64,000 nt of DNA from Streptomyces cyaneochromogenes (GCF_003963535.1 NZ_CP034539.1:1798001-1862000), one strand, 5' to 3'. Positions 17,913 through 28,614 are shown, counted from the first letter of the stretch. Made by a program: numbers and translations. The notes: a model not told the origin generated them from the letters alone.

Positions 17913-18353
17913 TCAAATCCGCGGCGGCCGCGCCTCGTACGGCGTCGACAACACCACCGTCGTCCGAGTCGAAACCCCCGCCAGGGCCCGCAGCCGCCCG
18001 AGCAGCTCCTCCAGTTCGTGCGGGGTGGCCACCCGAACCTTGAGGATGTAGTTCTCGTCGCCCGCGACACTGTGGCAGGCCTCGATCTCGGGCACCCCGG
18101 CCAGCCGCTCCGCGATGTCGTCGGGGGCGCTGGGGTCGAACGGCTTGACCGAGATGAACGCGGTCATCGGCAGCCCCACGGCCTCGGAGTCCACGACCGC
18201 GGCGTAGCCGCGGATGACGCCGCGCTGCTCCAGTCGGCGCACCCGCTGGTGCACGGCCGACGTGGACAGGCCCGTGGCCTTGCCCAGGTCGGTGTAGCTC
18301 ATCCGCCCGTCCTTGACGAGCAGCTGCACGATTTGTCGGTCCAGCTCCTCCAT
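17913..18353 (-). CDS. Lrp/AsnC family transcriptional regulator
   Basis: 146 aa. N-terminal winged helix (MEELDRQIVQLLVKDGRMSY ... GLSTSAVHQRVRRLEQRGVI) and C-terminal RAM/ligand domain (AFISVKPFD ... VAGDENYILKVRVATPHELEELL). Such proteins form octamers and respond to amino acids. Its target is unknown; the divergent 146-aa gene at 18621 is the nearest candidate. A repeat element follows its 3' end. Confidence 0.93.
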   Translation of the reverse strand: MEELDRQIVQLLVKDGRMSYTDLGKATGLSTSAVHQRVRRLEQRGVIRGYAAVVDSEAVGLPMTAFISVKPFDPSAPDDIAERLAGVPEIEACHSVAGDENYILKVRVATPHELEELLGRLRALAGVSTRTTVVLSTPYEARPPRI

Positions 18354-18620
18354 GTCGCAAGAACCTACAGTGCGGTGATCTCTTGGGATACCTGAGCAGC
18401 CCAGGTCATGCCCGGTTTGTGATGTGGCCGGGCGTCAGCTGTGAACCGTCCGAGGGACAAACCGGCCGCCTCGGGCACCTGCGGGCGGCATGTGACGAAC
18501 GCCACAGGCCTCGAACAGGCTCCGTGATGCCCCCGTGATTAACGCCGAGACCCGGCGGGAAGTGCTTGCTGTGGTCGAGGCCGCAGCGCCTTCACGGCCC
18601 CACCCGAGGGGGAGTTATCC

Positions 18621-19061
18621 ATGCAGAGTCTTAAGCGCCCTGGTCGTACCGCGCCCAAGCGCCTTCAGTCCGTCGTCGAGCCCGCTCCGGAGGGCGTCGA
18701 ACCCGACGACTTCGACGACGAAGAGCTGGACGCGTACGACACCTTCGAGATGTACCGGGTGATCTGCCCGGACTGCGCGCAGCCCATCGCCCTGCTGGCG
18801 GACGAGGACGTCCTGCCGGAGCACGCGCTGTGCGCCTCGCCGTGGAACCCGTTCGGCCTCACGGTCTGTGCCGGTACGGGCCGGCGGGCCGGCGAGGCCC
18901 GCTCCGCGGACGAGTCGGCCGAGCCCCAGGAGCAGGACACCGCCCTGCTGTTGACGCTCCCTCAGGGGCTCGACTGGCGGACACAGCCGTTCTCGCACGT
19001 CGGAGGCCCGGGCTCGCGCCCCATCCGGGTCCCCTCGATGCGCCGCCCGGCCGCCGCCTGA
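18621..19061 (+). CDS. Conserved-looking hypothetical protein with a CxxC motif
   Basis: 146 aa, acidic (VEPDDFDDEELDAYD). A CPDC pair (about residues 49-52) and a later HALCASPW could bind a metal or form a disulfide. The C-terminus has LPQGLDWRTQPFSHVGG. No signal sequence or recognised domain. A strong GAGGGGGAG ribosome site precedes the ATG. It is divergent from the Lrp gene across 267 bp. I do not recognise its function. Confidence 0.75.
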   Translation: MQSLKRPGRTAPKRLQSVVEPAPEGVEPDDFDDEELDAYDTFEMYRVICPDCAQPIALLADEDVLPEHALCASPWNPFGLTVCAGTGRRAGEARSADESAEPQEQDTALLLTLPQGLDWRTQPFSHVGGPGSRPIRVPSMRRPAAA

Positions 19062-19086
19062 GCGGACGCCACCTCGGTCGCGTCGT

Positions 19087-20184
19087 TCAACCCCAGTAGC
19101 TGCCCTGCACCATGGCACGCAGGCTGCCGTGGTGCAGGATCAGTGTGTCCGGGTCCGCCGGGACGGCGACTTCGCCGAAGTACGCCTGGCGGTAGGCGAT
19201 CCGCAGCATGACGACGGCGTGCCGCAGTGCGGCGTACAGCGTGTAGAAGTCCATGTCACGCGGGGTGTGGCCGGTGAGGCTGGCATAGCGGGCCTCGATG
19301 CGGTCGCGGCGCAGGAAGTCCGGCAGCCCGCGCTGTCCGAAGGTGACCGTCAGGTCGTGGAAGAAGCGGTGCAGATAGACGGTCCAGCCGAGGTCGACCT
19401 CGCGCGGGGCCAGTGCCGCCATCTCCCAGTCGAGGACGGCCGCGGGTTCGAAACCGTCGTAGATGACGTTCCCGATGCGTGCGTCGCCCCAGTTGAGCAC
19501 CGGCGTGCCCGGGTCACGCGGCCAGAGCTCCTCCAGACGCTCGAACGCGTCCTCGATGAGCGGTGAACGGGCGAGACCGGCAACCACCCATTCGTAGTAC
19601 GCGCGTTGGGCCGTGACGTGCCGCCGCAGTGCGTCACCCTCGCCCGCAAGTTCGAGGAACTCCGCCTCTTTCGCCGGTACTTGGTCGTGCAGCCGGGCCA
19701 GCAGTCCGATGGTTGCCGCCTCCAGGTGCTCGCGCTCGGCGTCGCTCGCCGCGTGCAGCCAGTTGCCCTCGTAGGTGTACGGCATGACGTCCGGCGGCAC
19801 ACGCCCCTCGACGCGCTCCATGACGAAGAAGGGCGCCCCGAGCGGGCCGGGGTCCTCCTCCAGCCACAGCACCTTCGGCACGGGCAGATCCGTGTGCTCG
19901 GCGACGACGCGCATCGTGCGGTACTGGCGCGGCATGTCGTACACCGGGAAGACGGTGTACGCCGCCGGATCCGCCGCGAGCCGCAACGCGCAGGCGTGCG
20001 CGGGCGGTTCGGGGTGCTCGATGTCGAAGAGCAGGGTCTCGCTGGACAGACCGTTCGACTCGGGGACGGTGACGCCGACCGCCTTCGCTCCGGGCAGCCG
20101 GGTGCCCAGCCAGGCGGCGAGGCGGCGGGTGAGCTCCTCGGGGTCGCGGGTGGTGGTGCGCGGGCGGGGTGCCGTGGCTGCCAT
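19087..20184 (-). CDS. Aminoglycoside-phosphotransferase-like (ACAD10/11-type) phosphotransferase family protein
   Basis: 365 aa. APH-fold kinase signatures: SNGLSSETLLFDI (nucleotide loop), NWGDARIGNVIYD (catalytic loop) and AVLDWEMAALAPREVDLGW (metal site). PFFVMERVEG is the hinge. Members next to acyl-CoA dehydrogenases resemble ACAD10/11 kinase domains and phosphorylate hydroxylated acyl chains or unknown alcohols. It is 13 bp after the upstream gene in the same operon, with its AGGAGG site inside that gap. Confidence 0.88.
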   Translation of the reverse strand: MAATAPRPRTTTRDPEELTRRLAAWLGTRLPGAKAVGVTVPESNGLSSETLLFDIEHPEPPAHACALRLAADPAAYTVFPVYDMPRQYRTMRVVAEHTDLPVPKVLWLEEDPGPLGAPFFVMERVEGRVPPDVMPYTYEGNWLHAASDAEREHLEAATIGLLARLHDQVPAKEAEFLELAGEGDALRRHVTAQRAYYEWVVAGLARSPLIEDAFERLEELWPRDPGTPVLNWGDARIGNVIYDGFEPAAVLDWEMAALAPREVDLGWTVYLHRFFHDLTVTFGQRGLPDFLRRDRIEARYASLTGHTPRDMDFYTLYAALRHAVVMLRIAYRQAYFGEVAVPADPDTLILHHGSLRAMVQGSYWG

Positions 20185-20197
20185 GTCCCGAACCCTC

Positions 20198-21301
20198 CTA
20201 CGGTGCGACCGACTTGAAGTCCGCGAAGCCGCTCGGGTCGTGCCGCCCGAACGAGCCGTGCTCGAAGATGCCGTGGCCGACCCGGCCGTCCAGCCGGAAG
20301 CGCGCGGCGTGGTCGGTGACGCAATACGCGGCCAGAGGGTGGTCCCCGGTGAGGTCGTAGCTGCGCCGGTCGGTCCACCCGCGCCCCTGCCAGGTGCCGT
20401 GCTGCCAGTCGTCGGCGGGCGGGTAGCCGGCGCCGATGGCGAGCGGGGACGAGGTGAGGATCTCCACCTGGAGTTCCTGCGGCTTGCGCACGTCGCCGAG
20501 GTGGACGAGGGCGCGTTCGGGGTGGCGGGTGCCGGAGCGGTAGGTGATCTCGGGCTGGGGCCAGCCGAGTTGGCGGTCGCGATGGCCGGGGTGGACCATG
20601 GTCGCCTCGCTCAACGAGCGGTACCCGTCCGCGTCCTCCTGGACGATCACCATCAGGAACCGGTCCTCGAAGCGCACCGGACACCAGATCCAGTGGAAGC
20701 CCTCGGTCGGACGCTCCTCGGCGAACCGCCCGCCCTCCTCCCCCGGCATGGGGCGCACACCCCAGCTGCGGTCGCGGGTGCCGGTCCACCCGCCCGGGCT
20801 GACGCGGAACTCCTGACCGCCCGCGCGCACGACGCCCGCCACTGCGCCCGCCTGCACGAAACGGCGCCCTTCGAGGGTGAGCCGGTCACCGCGGCGCTGG
20901 AGGTGGTGGGGTTCCCAGAGGGCGGGGAAGTCGGCCGTCCAGGCGATGTCGTACGACAACTCGGCGTCGTCGCAGATCAGGCGCAGCCGGCGCAGCGGCT
21001 CCTCCACCTCGATCCGCAGCGGCCCGACGGCCAGCCGCATCCGGTCCTCGCCGAGCGCGTCCGAGGCCCGCACCGCGTGCAGGGTGTCCCCCACCCGCAG
21101 GGTCGCGTACGCGTCGATCACCCCGACGTTGGGATACACCCCGAGCCCGAGGATCAGCAGGGCACGCCCCTCATGGTCGAGGACGTGGAAGATGCAGCGG
21201 TCGTAGGCGTTGCGGTCGCTGGTCGCGACGTACTTCATGGACAGCGGCACCTGGTGCACCGGGTACTCGTCGAGCGGTACCGGGCGGTCGTCGTCGGCCA
21301 C
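20198..21301 (-). CDS. Uncharacterised protein, possible lipocalin/CrtC-like beta-barrel
   Basis: 367 aa, GTG start with a good AGGGAGG site. It has no signal peptide and is rich in beta-strand-like and aromatic sequence. The TGTRDRSWGVRP motif in mid-protein resembles a motif of two-domain lipocalin-like (CrtC/AttH/Svf1-type) proteins, which bind or modify hydrophobic molecules; that assignment is tentative. It is first of a two-gene unit with the phosphotransferase and near an acyl-CoA dehydrogenase, suggesting lipid or terpenoid metabolism. Confidence 0.75.
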   Translation of the reverse strand: MADDDRPVPLDEYPVHQVPLSMKYVATSDRNAYDRCIFHVLDHEGRALLILGLGVYPNVGVIDAYATLRVGDTLHAVRASDALGEDRMRLAVGPLRIEVEEPLRRLRLICDDAELSYDIAWTADFPALWEPHHLQRRGDRLTLEGRRFVQAGAVAGVVRAGGQEFRVSPGGWTGTRDRSWGVRPMPGEEGGRFAEERPTEGFHWIWCPVRFEDRFLMVIVQEDADGYRSLSEATMVHPGHRDRQLGWPQPEITYRSGTRHPERALVHLGDVRKPQELQVEILTSSPLAIGAGYPPADDWQHGTWQGRGWTDRRSYDLTGDHPLAAYCVTDHAARFRLDGRVGHGIFEHGSFGRHDPSGFADFKSVAP

Positions 21302-21440
21302 GGCAAACCTCCCTGGAGACGGCTGGCCTGACGGTACGTCAGACGGCGTCGGGTGACCAGAGAAGGGGCCGGACGACCGCGAACTCACGCCCGATTCCCC
21401 CGAGCGGTGACTTGTCCGCCTGCCTCCGCGTTGCCCTGGT

Positions 21441-21689
21441 ATGCCCCAGACGTACTCCGCGACCGGTCCGCAGCGCCGCATCTTCGTTCCGCGGCCCGCG
21501 GGAACGGTCACGCCGGCGCCCCCGCAGCAGCAGGATCCGCCCATCTACCGCGATCTGATGCGCAAGTGGGCCGACCGTGGCCGCACCTTGCCGGGGCGCC
21601 ACGACCCGGAGTGGATCCGGCTCACGGCGCCCCAGGTCAGGCACGGCCAGTTCAGCGTCCTTCGGGACCTGCCAGGTGACGGGCGATGA
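21441..21689 (+). CDS. Small hypothetical protein
   Basis: 82 aa, Pro/Arg/Gln-rich, with PIYRDLMRKWADRGRTLPGR. Third codon positions are strongly G/C as in real genes here, and the sequence reads like a conserved small Streptomyces protein, but no ribosome site is visible. Its 3' end overlaps the acyl-CoA dehydrogenase gene by 38 bp on the opposite strand. Function unknown. Confidence 0.5.
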   Translation: MPQTYSATGPQRRIFVPRPAGTVTPAPPQQQDPPIYRDLMRKWADRGRTLPGRHDPEWIRLTAPQVRHGQFSVLRDLPGDGR

Positions 21690-22824
21690 CCATCCGCTGG
21701 ATCTGATTGGTGCCCTCGACGATCTGCAGGACCTTGGCCTCCCGCATGAAGCGCTCGGCGGGGAAGTCCGCGGTGTAGCCGTACCCGCCGAGGATCTGGA
21801 CGGCGTCGGTGGTCACCCGCATCGCGGTGTCGGTGCAGTGCAGCTTGGCCATGGCCGCCTGCTTGGCGAACGGCCGGCCCGCGTCGCGCAGCCGCGCCGC
21901 CGCCAGATACAGCGCGCGGCCCGCCTCGATCTGGGTCGCCATGTCGGCGAGCATGAAGCGCAGGCCCTGGAAGTCGGCGATCGGCTTGCCGAACTGGCGT
22001 CGCTCGGTCGCGTACGTCACCGCCTCGTCCAGCGCCGCCTGGGCCACCCCGATCGCACAGGCCGCGATGCCGAGCCGTCCTGAGTCGAGTGCGGACAGGG
22101 CGATCGCGAAGCCCTGGCCCTCGTCGCCGACACGCCGGTCGTCGGAGACCCGGACCCCGTCGAAGTGGACCTGGGCCGTGGGCGAGCCCTTCATGCCCAT
22201 CTTCTTCTCGGGCGCCGCCGCGCTCAGCCCCTCCGCGTCCCCGGGCACCAGGAACGCGGTGATCCCGCGCGGGCCGTCCTCGCCGGTGCGGGCCATCACG
22301 GTGTAGAAGTCGGCGATGCCGCCGTGCGTGATCCAGGCCTTGGTGCCGCTGATCACCCACTCGCCCCCGTCCCGCACCGCCTTGGTGCGCAGGGAGGCCG
22401 CGTCCGATCCGGAGGCCGGCTCGGAGAGGCAGTACGCGCCGAGCAGCCCGCCGCCGAGCATCGCGGGCAGGTGCTCGACCTGCTGCTGCTTGGTGCCGTA
22501 GGCGGCGAGGGCGTAGGAGGCCAGGGTGTGCACACTGACGCCGAGGCCGACGGTGAGACGGACCGCGGCGAGCTCTTCGAGGACCTGGAGGTAGACCTCG
22601 TACGGCTGGTCGCCGCCGCCGTACTCGGAGTCGTACGGCAGGCCGAGCAGTCCTGATTCGGAGAGCAGGGTGAAGACCTCGCGCGGGAAGCGTCCGGCGT
22701 CCTCCTCCTCGGCCGCGTTCGGGGCGATCTCGCGCTGCGCGATGTCGCGGACGAGCGAGATCAGGTCCCGGGCCTCGTCCGTGGGCAGTTGACGGTCCAC
22801 CGGCTGCGGGGCGCGGTCGGGCAT
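21652..22824 (-). CDS. Acyl-CoA dehydrogenase
   Basis: 390 aa. Hallmarks are LGAYCLSEPASGSDAASL (FAD/substrate segment), WVISGTKAWITHGGIADF, ATERRQFGKPIADFQ, and the catalytic base in IVEGTNQIQRM near the C-terminus. Length is normal for the family. It oxidises an acyl-CoA to the 2-enoyl-CoA with FAD; chain specificity is not readable. Divergent from the chitinase gene. Confidence 0.94.
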   Translation of the reverse strand: MPDRAPQPVDRQLPTDEARDLISLVRDIAQREIAPNAAEEEDAGRFPREVFTLLSESGLLGLPYDSEYGGGDQPYEVYLQVLEELAAVRLTVGLGVSVHTLASYALAAYGTKQQQVEHLPAMLGGGLLGAYCLSEPASGSDAASLRTKAVRDGGEWVISGTKAWITHGGIADFYTVMARTGEDGPRGITAFLVPGDAEGLSAAAPEKKMGMKGSPTAQVHFDGVRVSDDRRVGDEGQGFAIALSALDSGRLGIAACAIGVAQAALDEAVTYATERRQFGKPIADFQGLRFMLADMATQIEAGRALYLAAARLRDAGRPFAKQAAMAKLHCTDTAMRVTTDAVQILGGYGYTADFPAERFMREAKVLQIVEGTNQIQRMVIARHLAGPEGR

Positions 22825-23040
22825 GGCGACGCTCTCCTCCCTTTCGGGAACGTCGGCGGTCGCGCCTTGGGTGGGGCGGCTCCGCCGGTCTCTCGGGTGC
22901 CGGCAGGTGCTCCGCTCCCGGGTCGCGGAAGCTGCTGACCAGCGGCTCTGCGGTGAGTATGCCCGATCGGGGACATCGAGTCACCAGTTAACGACCGCTT
23001 ACTCCAAGAAACTTTCCGACCGATTCCCGGCCTCCCGAAT

Positions 23041-23081
23041 TGGTCCGAACCATTGACCAAGTGGTCTAGTCCTCCTACCGT
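23041..23081 (+). promoter_or_regulatory. Chitinase-type promoter with 12-bp direct repeats (candidate DasR sites)
   Basis: TGGTCCGAACCA (23041-23052) and TGGTCTAGTCCT (23062-23073) are the paired direct repeats found in Streptomyces chitinase promoters. They resemble the DasR-responsive element (TGGTCTAGACCA). They flank and overlap TTGACC (23053-23058), a 17-nt spacer and TACCGT (23076-23081). Chitin/GlcNAc induction is expected from family knowledge. The rest of the 330-bp gap holds only the acyl-CoA dehydrogenase leader. Confidence 0.85.
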
Positions 23082-23154
23082 TTCGATCCAACGCCTCTCC
23101 GCGTTCATGCCAATCGGCGTGCGATCCCCTCTGTCCCCCGCGAGGAGACACCCG

Positions 23155-24405
<1,251 letters not shown>

Positions 24406-24424
24406 CAGGACCCTCGGGGGACTT

Positions 24425-24453
24425 GGGGCGGAGGACCACGAGGCCTCCGCCCC
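24425..24453. terminator. Bidirectional terminator between chitinase and TetR genes
   Basis: GGGGCGGAGG (24425-24434) pairs perfectly with CCTCCGCCCC (24444-24453), 9-nt loop, followed by TTGTCCT. It sits between the two converging genes. Confidence 0.85.
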
Positions 24454-24471
24454 TTGTCCTGTCCGACGGGT

Positions 24472-25131
24472 TCAGTCGTCCCGCCGGGCGGGGTCGGGCG
24501 TCTTGTACGACGGGTCGAGCTCCTCGATGGCACGCATGGCGCCGCCCAGGGTCCTCACCAGCAGCTCGCGCATGGTGTCGCGGGGCAACTCGGGTCGGTC
24601 TATCCAGTCGAGGGTGGCGCCCTCCACACTGCACACCCAGGCGAGCAGACCCATGCGGGCCAGCGGGGCGATGTCGATACGGCCGTACGCCCCCTCGGCG
24701 ATGGTCGCCACGATCGCCTCGCGCACCCCGTCCCGGATGGCGTGCACCTCGGTGTCGAAGCCGACGCCGCCGCTGACGATGGTGCGGTAGGCGGCCTGGT
24801 TGTGCTCGGCGTAGCGGAGGTAGCTGTCGATGGTGCGGTGGACCCGGTCCACCGGCTGCAGTTCGCCGCCGCTCGCCGCGTAGGTGACCAGGTCGGCGAC
24901 GGAGTCCTGGATGATCGCCAGGTAGTAGCCGCGCTTGGACTGGAAGTAGTAGTAGATGAGCCCCTTGGCGACATGGGCCTGCCGGGCGATGTCGTCCATG
25001 GAGAGCGCGTCGTACGACGTGTCGGCGAACAACTTCCGCCCGATGGTGATGAGTTCGGCACGACGCGCCACCGAACGCTCGGTGCCGCGGGCCCGGGGAC
25101 GGGCCGGGTCGCGCTGTTGACTAATATTCAA
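24472..25131 (-). CDS. TetR family transcriptional regulator
   Basis: 219 aa. The DNA-binding domain at about residues 23-70 contains TSYDALSMDDIARQAHVAKGLIYYYFQSKRGYYLAII, typical of TetR. The C-terminal helical ligand domain is not specific. The start appears to be TTG at 25131 in an unusually AT-rich stretch; a GTG further in is an alternative. Target not obvious; the short upstream gap or the SCO1431-like gene are candidates. Confidence 0.92.
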   Translation of the reverse strand: MNISQQRDPARPRARGTERSVARRAELITIGRKLFADTSYDALSMDDIARQAHVAKGLIYYYFQSKRGYYLAIIQDSVADLVTYAASGGELQPVDRVHRTIDSYLRYAEHNQAAYRTIVSGGVGFDTEVHAIRDGVREAIVATIAEGAYGRIDIAPLARMGLLAWVCSVEGATLDWIDRPELPRDTMRELLVRTLGGAMRAIEELDPSYKTPDPARRDD

Positions 25132-25277
25132 TTTCGACCCTGGATTCCAACGGGCGGCGGGACATCGGCAGTATGGCAGACCTGCATCAGCTGCTCGTTC
25201 GAGTCTGATCGACTTTGATGGATCCGCTCGACATCACGTCGGCATATGTCCGACCAAAGGGTCGAGTGTGTGTCAGG

Positions 25278-25418
25278 TCACAGCAGACCGAGCTGAGTGA
25301 CGAGCATCGCGACGACCACGACGAGGGTCCAGCCCATGACGTGCTCGACGATCTTCGGGCCGTCTTCCTTGGGGCCGCCGGTACGGACGCGGGCGGCGGT
25401 GGCAGAGTGCGCGGTCAT
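25278..25418 (-). CDS. SCO1431 family small membrane protein
   Basis: 46 aa. MTAHSATAARVRTGGPKEDG is followed by a single membrane segment GWTLVVVVAMLVTQLGLL running to the C-terminus. This matches the actinobacterial SCO1431 family, of unknown function, found beside the chitinase locus in other Streptomyces. The ATG at 25418 is preferred over longer upstream starts. Confidence 0.8.
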   Translation of the reverse strand: MTAHSATAARVRTGGPKEDGPKIVEHVMGWTLVVVVAMLVTQLGLL

Positions 25419-25464
25419 ACGCCCACCCTGCCACCGGGAACGGCTTGTGCGGCGGAGACGTTGC

Positions 25465-26826
25465 TCACAACACCCCGACCGCGGCGAGCGCGGCGCGCTG
25501 GCGCGGGGTCGCAAACGCCGGGAAGTAGAGGTAGCAGACGCCGCCGGTGCCGGAGACGACCTTGCCCGCGGCGTTGTACCGCTTGGTCCGCAGCCAGATG
25601 TTCTCCCATTCGCGCCGCTTGTAGACGCGCCGCACCGCCTCGTTGCTCGGCGAGTTCGGGTCGTTGGCGATCACGTCGCCGTCGGGGGTGAACCCTATGA
25701 CGGTCATGAGATGCCCGGCGGTGCCGTACCCCGCCCCGGTCAGCTCCTCCTTGAGGAAGGACTGGGACGTTATGGCCGGGATACCGGCGGCGATCAGCTT
25801 CTCCAGGTCGGTGAGCGAGCCGAGCCGGGTGACGACGCCCCGGAGGTCCTCGAAGGTGGCCGCGTAGGCGGCGTTGAACGGCCAGTTGCCGCAGCCCTCG
25901 TACTGGTAGTCGAAGGTGAACCGGGCCGCGTGGCAGACCTGCGGGTCGGCGAAGGCCGGATCGACCCATTCCAGCTGCTCCGGGGTGAGGCTGCCACCCC
26001 AGTACTCGATGATCATCTGCGAGGAGGTGGGGCTGCACCATGCCTCGCCACCGTTGTCGTACTCGGGGTACTGGCCGATGTGGATCTCCTGCGAGTACCG
26101 CGGGACGATCAGCTCCCGGGCGAGGCCGGGGGTGGAGGCCGGGACGGTGAAGCGGTCGGGGACGTCGGAGCCCATGGCGCCGACCCGCCAGACCTTGGGG
26201 GTGAGCTTGGTACCGGGCTTGCGGTACAGGGTCAGCCGCAGCTGGTAGGAGGTCAGGCGCAGCCCGCCGGCCGGGTCGTCGATGGCGAACGTGTCCGTCC
26301 AGATGCTGCTCCGGCCGTCGCTCTGGTCGTCGACCGACGTCCGCCTGATGTCCAGGTCGCCGGCGGCCCAGCGGCCCATCACGTACCAGGGGGTCGCGGT
26401 GCCGTCGGAGTACGTGCCCCGCAGCTCGATCTGGAGCCAGGTGCCGTCGGGGGTGTGCGCGTTCCAGGAGGCGATCGCCTCGGTCGCGGGGACGGCGAGA
26501 CGGTGGACGGGGGACGTCCAGGTCGCGTACTCCCAGCGGGCGGTCCTGCCGGTGTGCGGGTCGGTGTAGTCGATGGCACCGCCGGGCTTGGCGATCACGA
26601 GGCCGGGGCGGGTGCCCGCGACGGCTCGTGTGCCCTCGGCGGTGCCGGAGCGCCAGTCGGCGTACGTGGTCCAGGCCCGGTTGTCGACGGTGCGGGCCGG
26701 GGCCTCGGCGGGAGCCGGGGTATCGGCGCCCTGGTCGGCGGCGGCCGGGCCCGCGCCGCCGGCTACGGCTGCCGCGACGGCGGCGGTCAGGACGGCTCTC
26801 CGGGACGGCTGTTCGGCTCTGCTCAT
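25465..26826 (-). CDS. Secreted C39-like cysteine peptidase family protein (Tat-type signal)
   Basis: 453 aa. The N-terminus MSRAEQPSRRAVLTAAVAAA has a twin-arginine SRRAVL and an Ala-rich core, so Tat export is likely. Residues 45-225 form a beta-rich N-domain. Residues 240-450 are a papain-like C39-type domain with Cys264 (GEAWCSPTSSQ), His372 (GHLMTVIGF) and Asp389 (ANDPNSP). It may cleave peptides or cross-links outside the cell; substrate unknown. A DasR-like site lies 118 bp before the start. Confidence 0.86.
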   Translation of the reverse strand: MSRAEQPSRRAVLTAAVAAAVAGGAGPAAADQGADTPAPAEAPARTVDNRAWTTYADWRSGTAEGTRAVAGTRPGLVIAKPGGAIDYTDPHTGRTARWEYATWTSPVHRLAVPATEAIASWNAHTPDGTWLQIELRGTYSDGTATPWYVMGRWAAGDLDIRRTSVDDQSDGRSSIWTDTFAIDDPAGGLRLTSYQLRLTLYRKPGTKLTPKVWRVGAMGSDVPDRFTVPASTPGLARELIVPRYSQEIHIGQYPEYDNGGEAWCSPTSSQMIIEYWGGSLTPEQLEWVDPAFADPQVCHAARFTFDYQYEGCGNWPFNAAYAATFEDLRGVVTRLGSLTDLEKLIAAGIPAITSQSFLKEELTGAGYGTAGHLMTVIGFTPDGDVIANDPNSPSNEAVRRVYKRREWENIWLRTKRYNAAGKVVSGTGGVCYLYFPAFATPRQRAALAAVGVL

Positions 26827-26943
26827 GGGCGGAAGACTCCCAGGTGTCCGAGTCGGCAAGGTCCAATGCACGGCTGTCCGCCAACTATGGCTGCAGGCGG
26901 CACCGTCTGCCAGCACTTCGGCCCCTGGCGCGCCTACCAATAT

Positions 26944-26955
26944 TGGTCTCCACCA
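26944..26955. promoter_or_regulatory. Candidate DasR-responsive element
   Basis: TGGTCTCCACCA matches the palindromic TGGTCTAGACCA at 10 of 12 positions, in an AT-richer patch upstream of the C39-like peptidase. The pair of core mismatches is central, where DasR sites vary. Confidence 0.45.
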
Positions 26956-27072
26956 CTGGCGCGACTCGGGATGGCCGTCCGCCCCAACCGCCCTATGGGC
27001 AGGGCGAGATGAGCGAGCCGGGTCTCGGCGTACGTCGCTGGAACGGCGTACACCGAGACGGGTGACGGATCG

Positions 27073-28614
27073 TCAGACGAGATCCATGGCGGCGATCTCG
27101 TCGGGGCGGCCGTAACTGACCGGGCCCTGGAAGCGGCGGCGGGCGGTGGTGAACCACCAGACCGTGGCCACGGCCAGGACGACGGCCAGCGCGATCGGCG
27201 CGTAGTTGAAGGAGTGGGCGGTGATCGGCGAGGCGTGCGGCAGCATGAACAGGACGCTGCTGAGCAGGATCCAGACCACGGCGACGGCCCCGACCGGCCG
27301 TCCCCAGCGGCCCAGGTGCCAGGGCCCCGGCTGGAAATCGTCCCCCAGGCGCAGCCGGAGCAGGATCGGCACCGCGTAGGCGAGGAAGAGTCCGACGACG
27401 TTGACGCTGACGATGGCGGTGAACGCGGTGTGCGACCACCAGCCGGGCAGCACGAGCGCCAGCGAGCAGGCGACCGCCAGCCACACCGCCTTGACGGGCG
27501 TCCGCGTGCGCGGCGAGACCGAGTGCCACCAGCGGGAGCCGGGCATCGCGCCGTCCCGGGAGAAGGCGAAGATCTGCCGGGTGTTGCTGGTGAGATTGGC
27601 GAGGCCGCAAAAGAGCATGGCGCCGATCACGATCAGCAGCAGCGCCTTCGCGGTGCCGAGGCCCAGCCCGTCGATCAGGATCTGCACGGGCGGTGCGTCG
27701 GCGCTCGCCACCCGGTCGTAGTCACGAATGCTGTAGACCAATGCGAGCATCAACAGCAGTCCCGCGATCGCCGAGAAAGCGATCGCCCGCGTGATCCCCC
27801 GCGGCGCGTTGACCGTCGCCCGGACCGTTTCCTCGGACATGTGGAAGCTGCCGTCGAAGCCGGTGAAGGTCCAGCTGGTGACCAGCAGACCGAGCATGCC
27901 GCCGTAAAGGCCGCTCGTGAAACCGGTGTTGTTCACGAAATGCGTGACAAAGGAAGCCGACTGATGATGTTCGGGCATGACGATCAGCGCGCTCACGATC
28001 ACCACGAGTCCGATCAGCAGCCACCACACGGAGATCCGGTTCAGTACGGCCACGAGGTGCACGGTGTAGGTGTTGGCGAGCCCCTGGACCACGATGATCA
28101 GGCCCGTGATCAGCACCGTCCGGTGCGGGGTCGGCTCGTACGAGGGCCACTGCAGGGCGATGAAGGCCTGGAGGAAGGTGGCGGCGGCGTACCCGGTGGC
28201 CGCCGTGCCGCCGACCTGGCCCACGAAGTTCAGCCAGCCGGTGTACCAGGACCAGGCGCCCTTGTGCCGTTTGGCGAGTTTTCCGGCGGAGAAATACAGG
28301 GCGCCGCTCGTCGGATAGGCCGAGGCGACTTCCGCCATCGATGCTCCCACGAAGAGCACCATGACGGAGACGCCGATCCAGCCGAAGACGAGAACGCTCG
28401 GGCCGCCCGCATTCAGACCGAACCCGATTCCCGAGAAGATTCCCGAGATGATGTTGATGATGGTGAACGAGATGGCGAAATTGTCGAATGCCTGAAAACG
28501 GCGCGTGAGTTTTCTCGGATAGCCCATCGCATGCAGGGTCGCATCGTCGTCGAGCTCGATCGGAACCGCTCCCCCGCGCGCTCGGGCACGCGGAGCCGTT
28601 ATCCCTTCTGACAC
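27073..28614 (-). CDS. APC superfamily amino acid permease
   Basis: 513 aa with about 12 membrane segments. FDNFAISFTIINIISGIFSG, PTSGALYFSAGKLAKR and GFDGSFHMSEETV are typical of the GABA/choline-type (ACT) branch of APC transporters. It imports an amino acid or related amine by proton symport. GTG start at 28614 after AGAAAGG. The upstream TPR-like gene is 38 bp away on the same strand, possibly co-transcribed. Confidence 0.9.
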   Translation of the reverse strand: MSEGITAPRARARGGAVPIELDDDATLHAMGYPRKLTRRFQAFDNFAISFTIINIISGIFSGIGFGLNAGGPSVLVFGWIGVSVMVLFVGASMAEVASAYPTSGALYFSAGKLAKRHKGAWSWYTGWLNFVGQVGGTAATGYAAATFLQAFIALQWPSYEPTPHRTVLITGLIIVVQGLANTYTVHLVAVLNRISVWWLLIGLVVIVSALIVMPEHHQSASFVTHFVNNTGFTSGLYGGMLGLLVTSWTFTGFDGSFHMSEETVRATVNAPRGITRAIAFSAIAGLLLMLALVYSIRDYDRVASADAPPVQILIDGLGLGTAKALLLIVIGAMLFCGLANLTSNTRQIFAFSRDGAMPGSRWWHSVSPRTRTPVKAVWLAVACSLALVLPGWWSHTAFTAIVSVNVVGLFLAYAVPILLRLRLGDDFQPGPWHLGRWGRPVGAVAVVWILLSSVLFMLPHASPITAHSFNYAPIALAVVLAVATVWWFTTARRRFQGPVSYGRPDEIAAMDLV

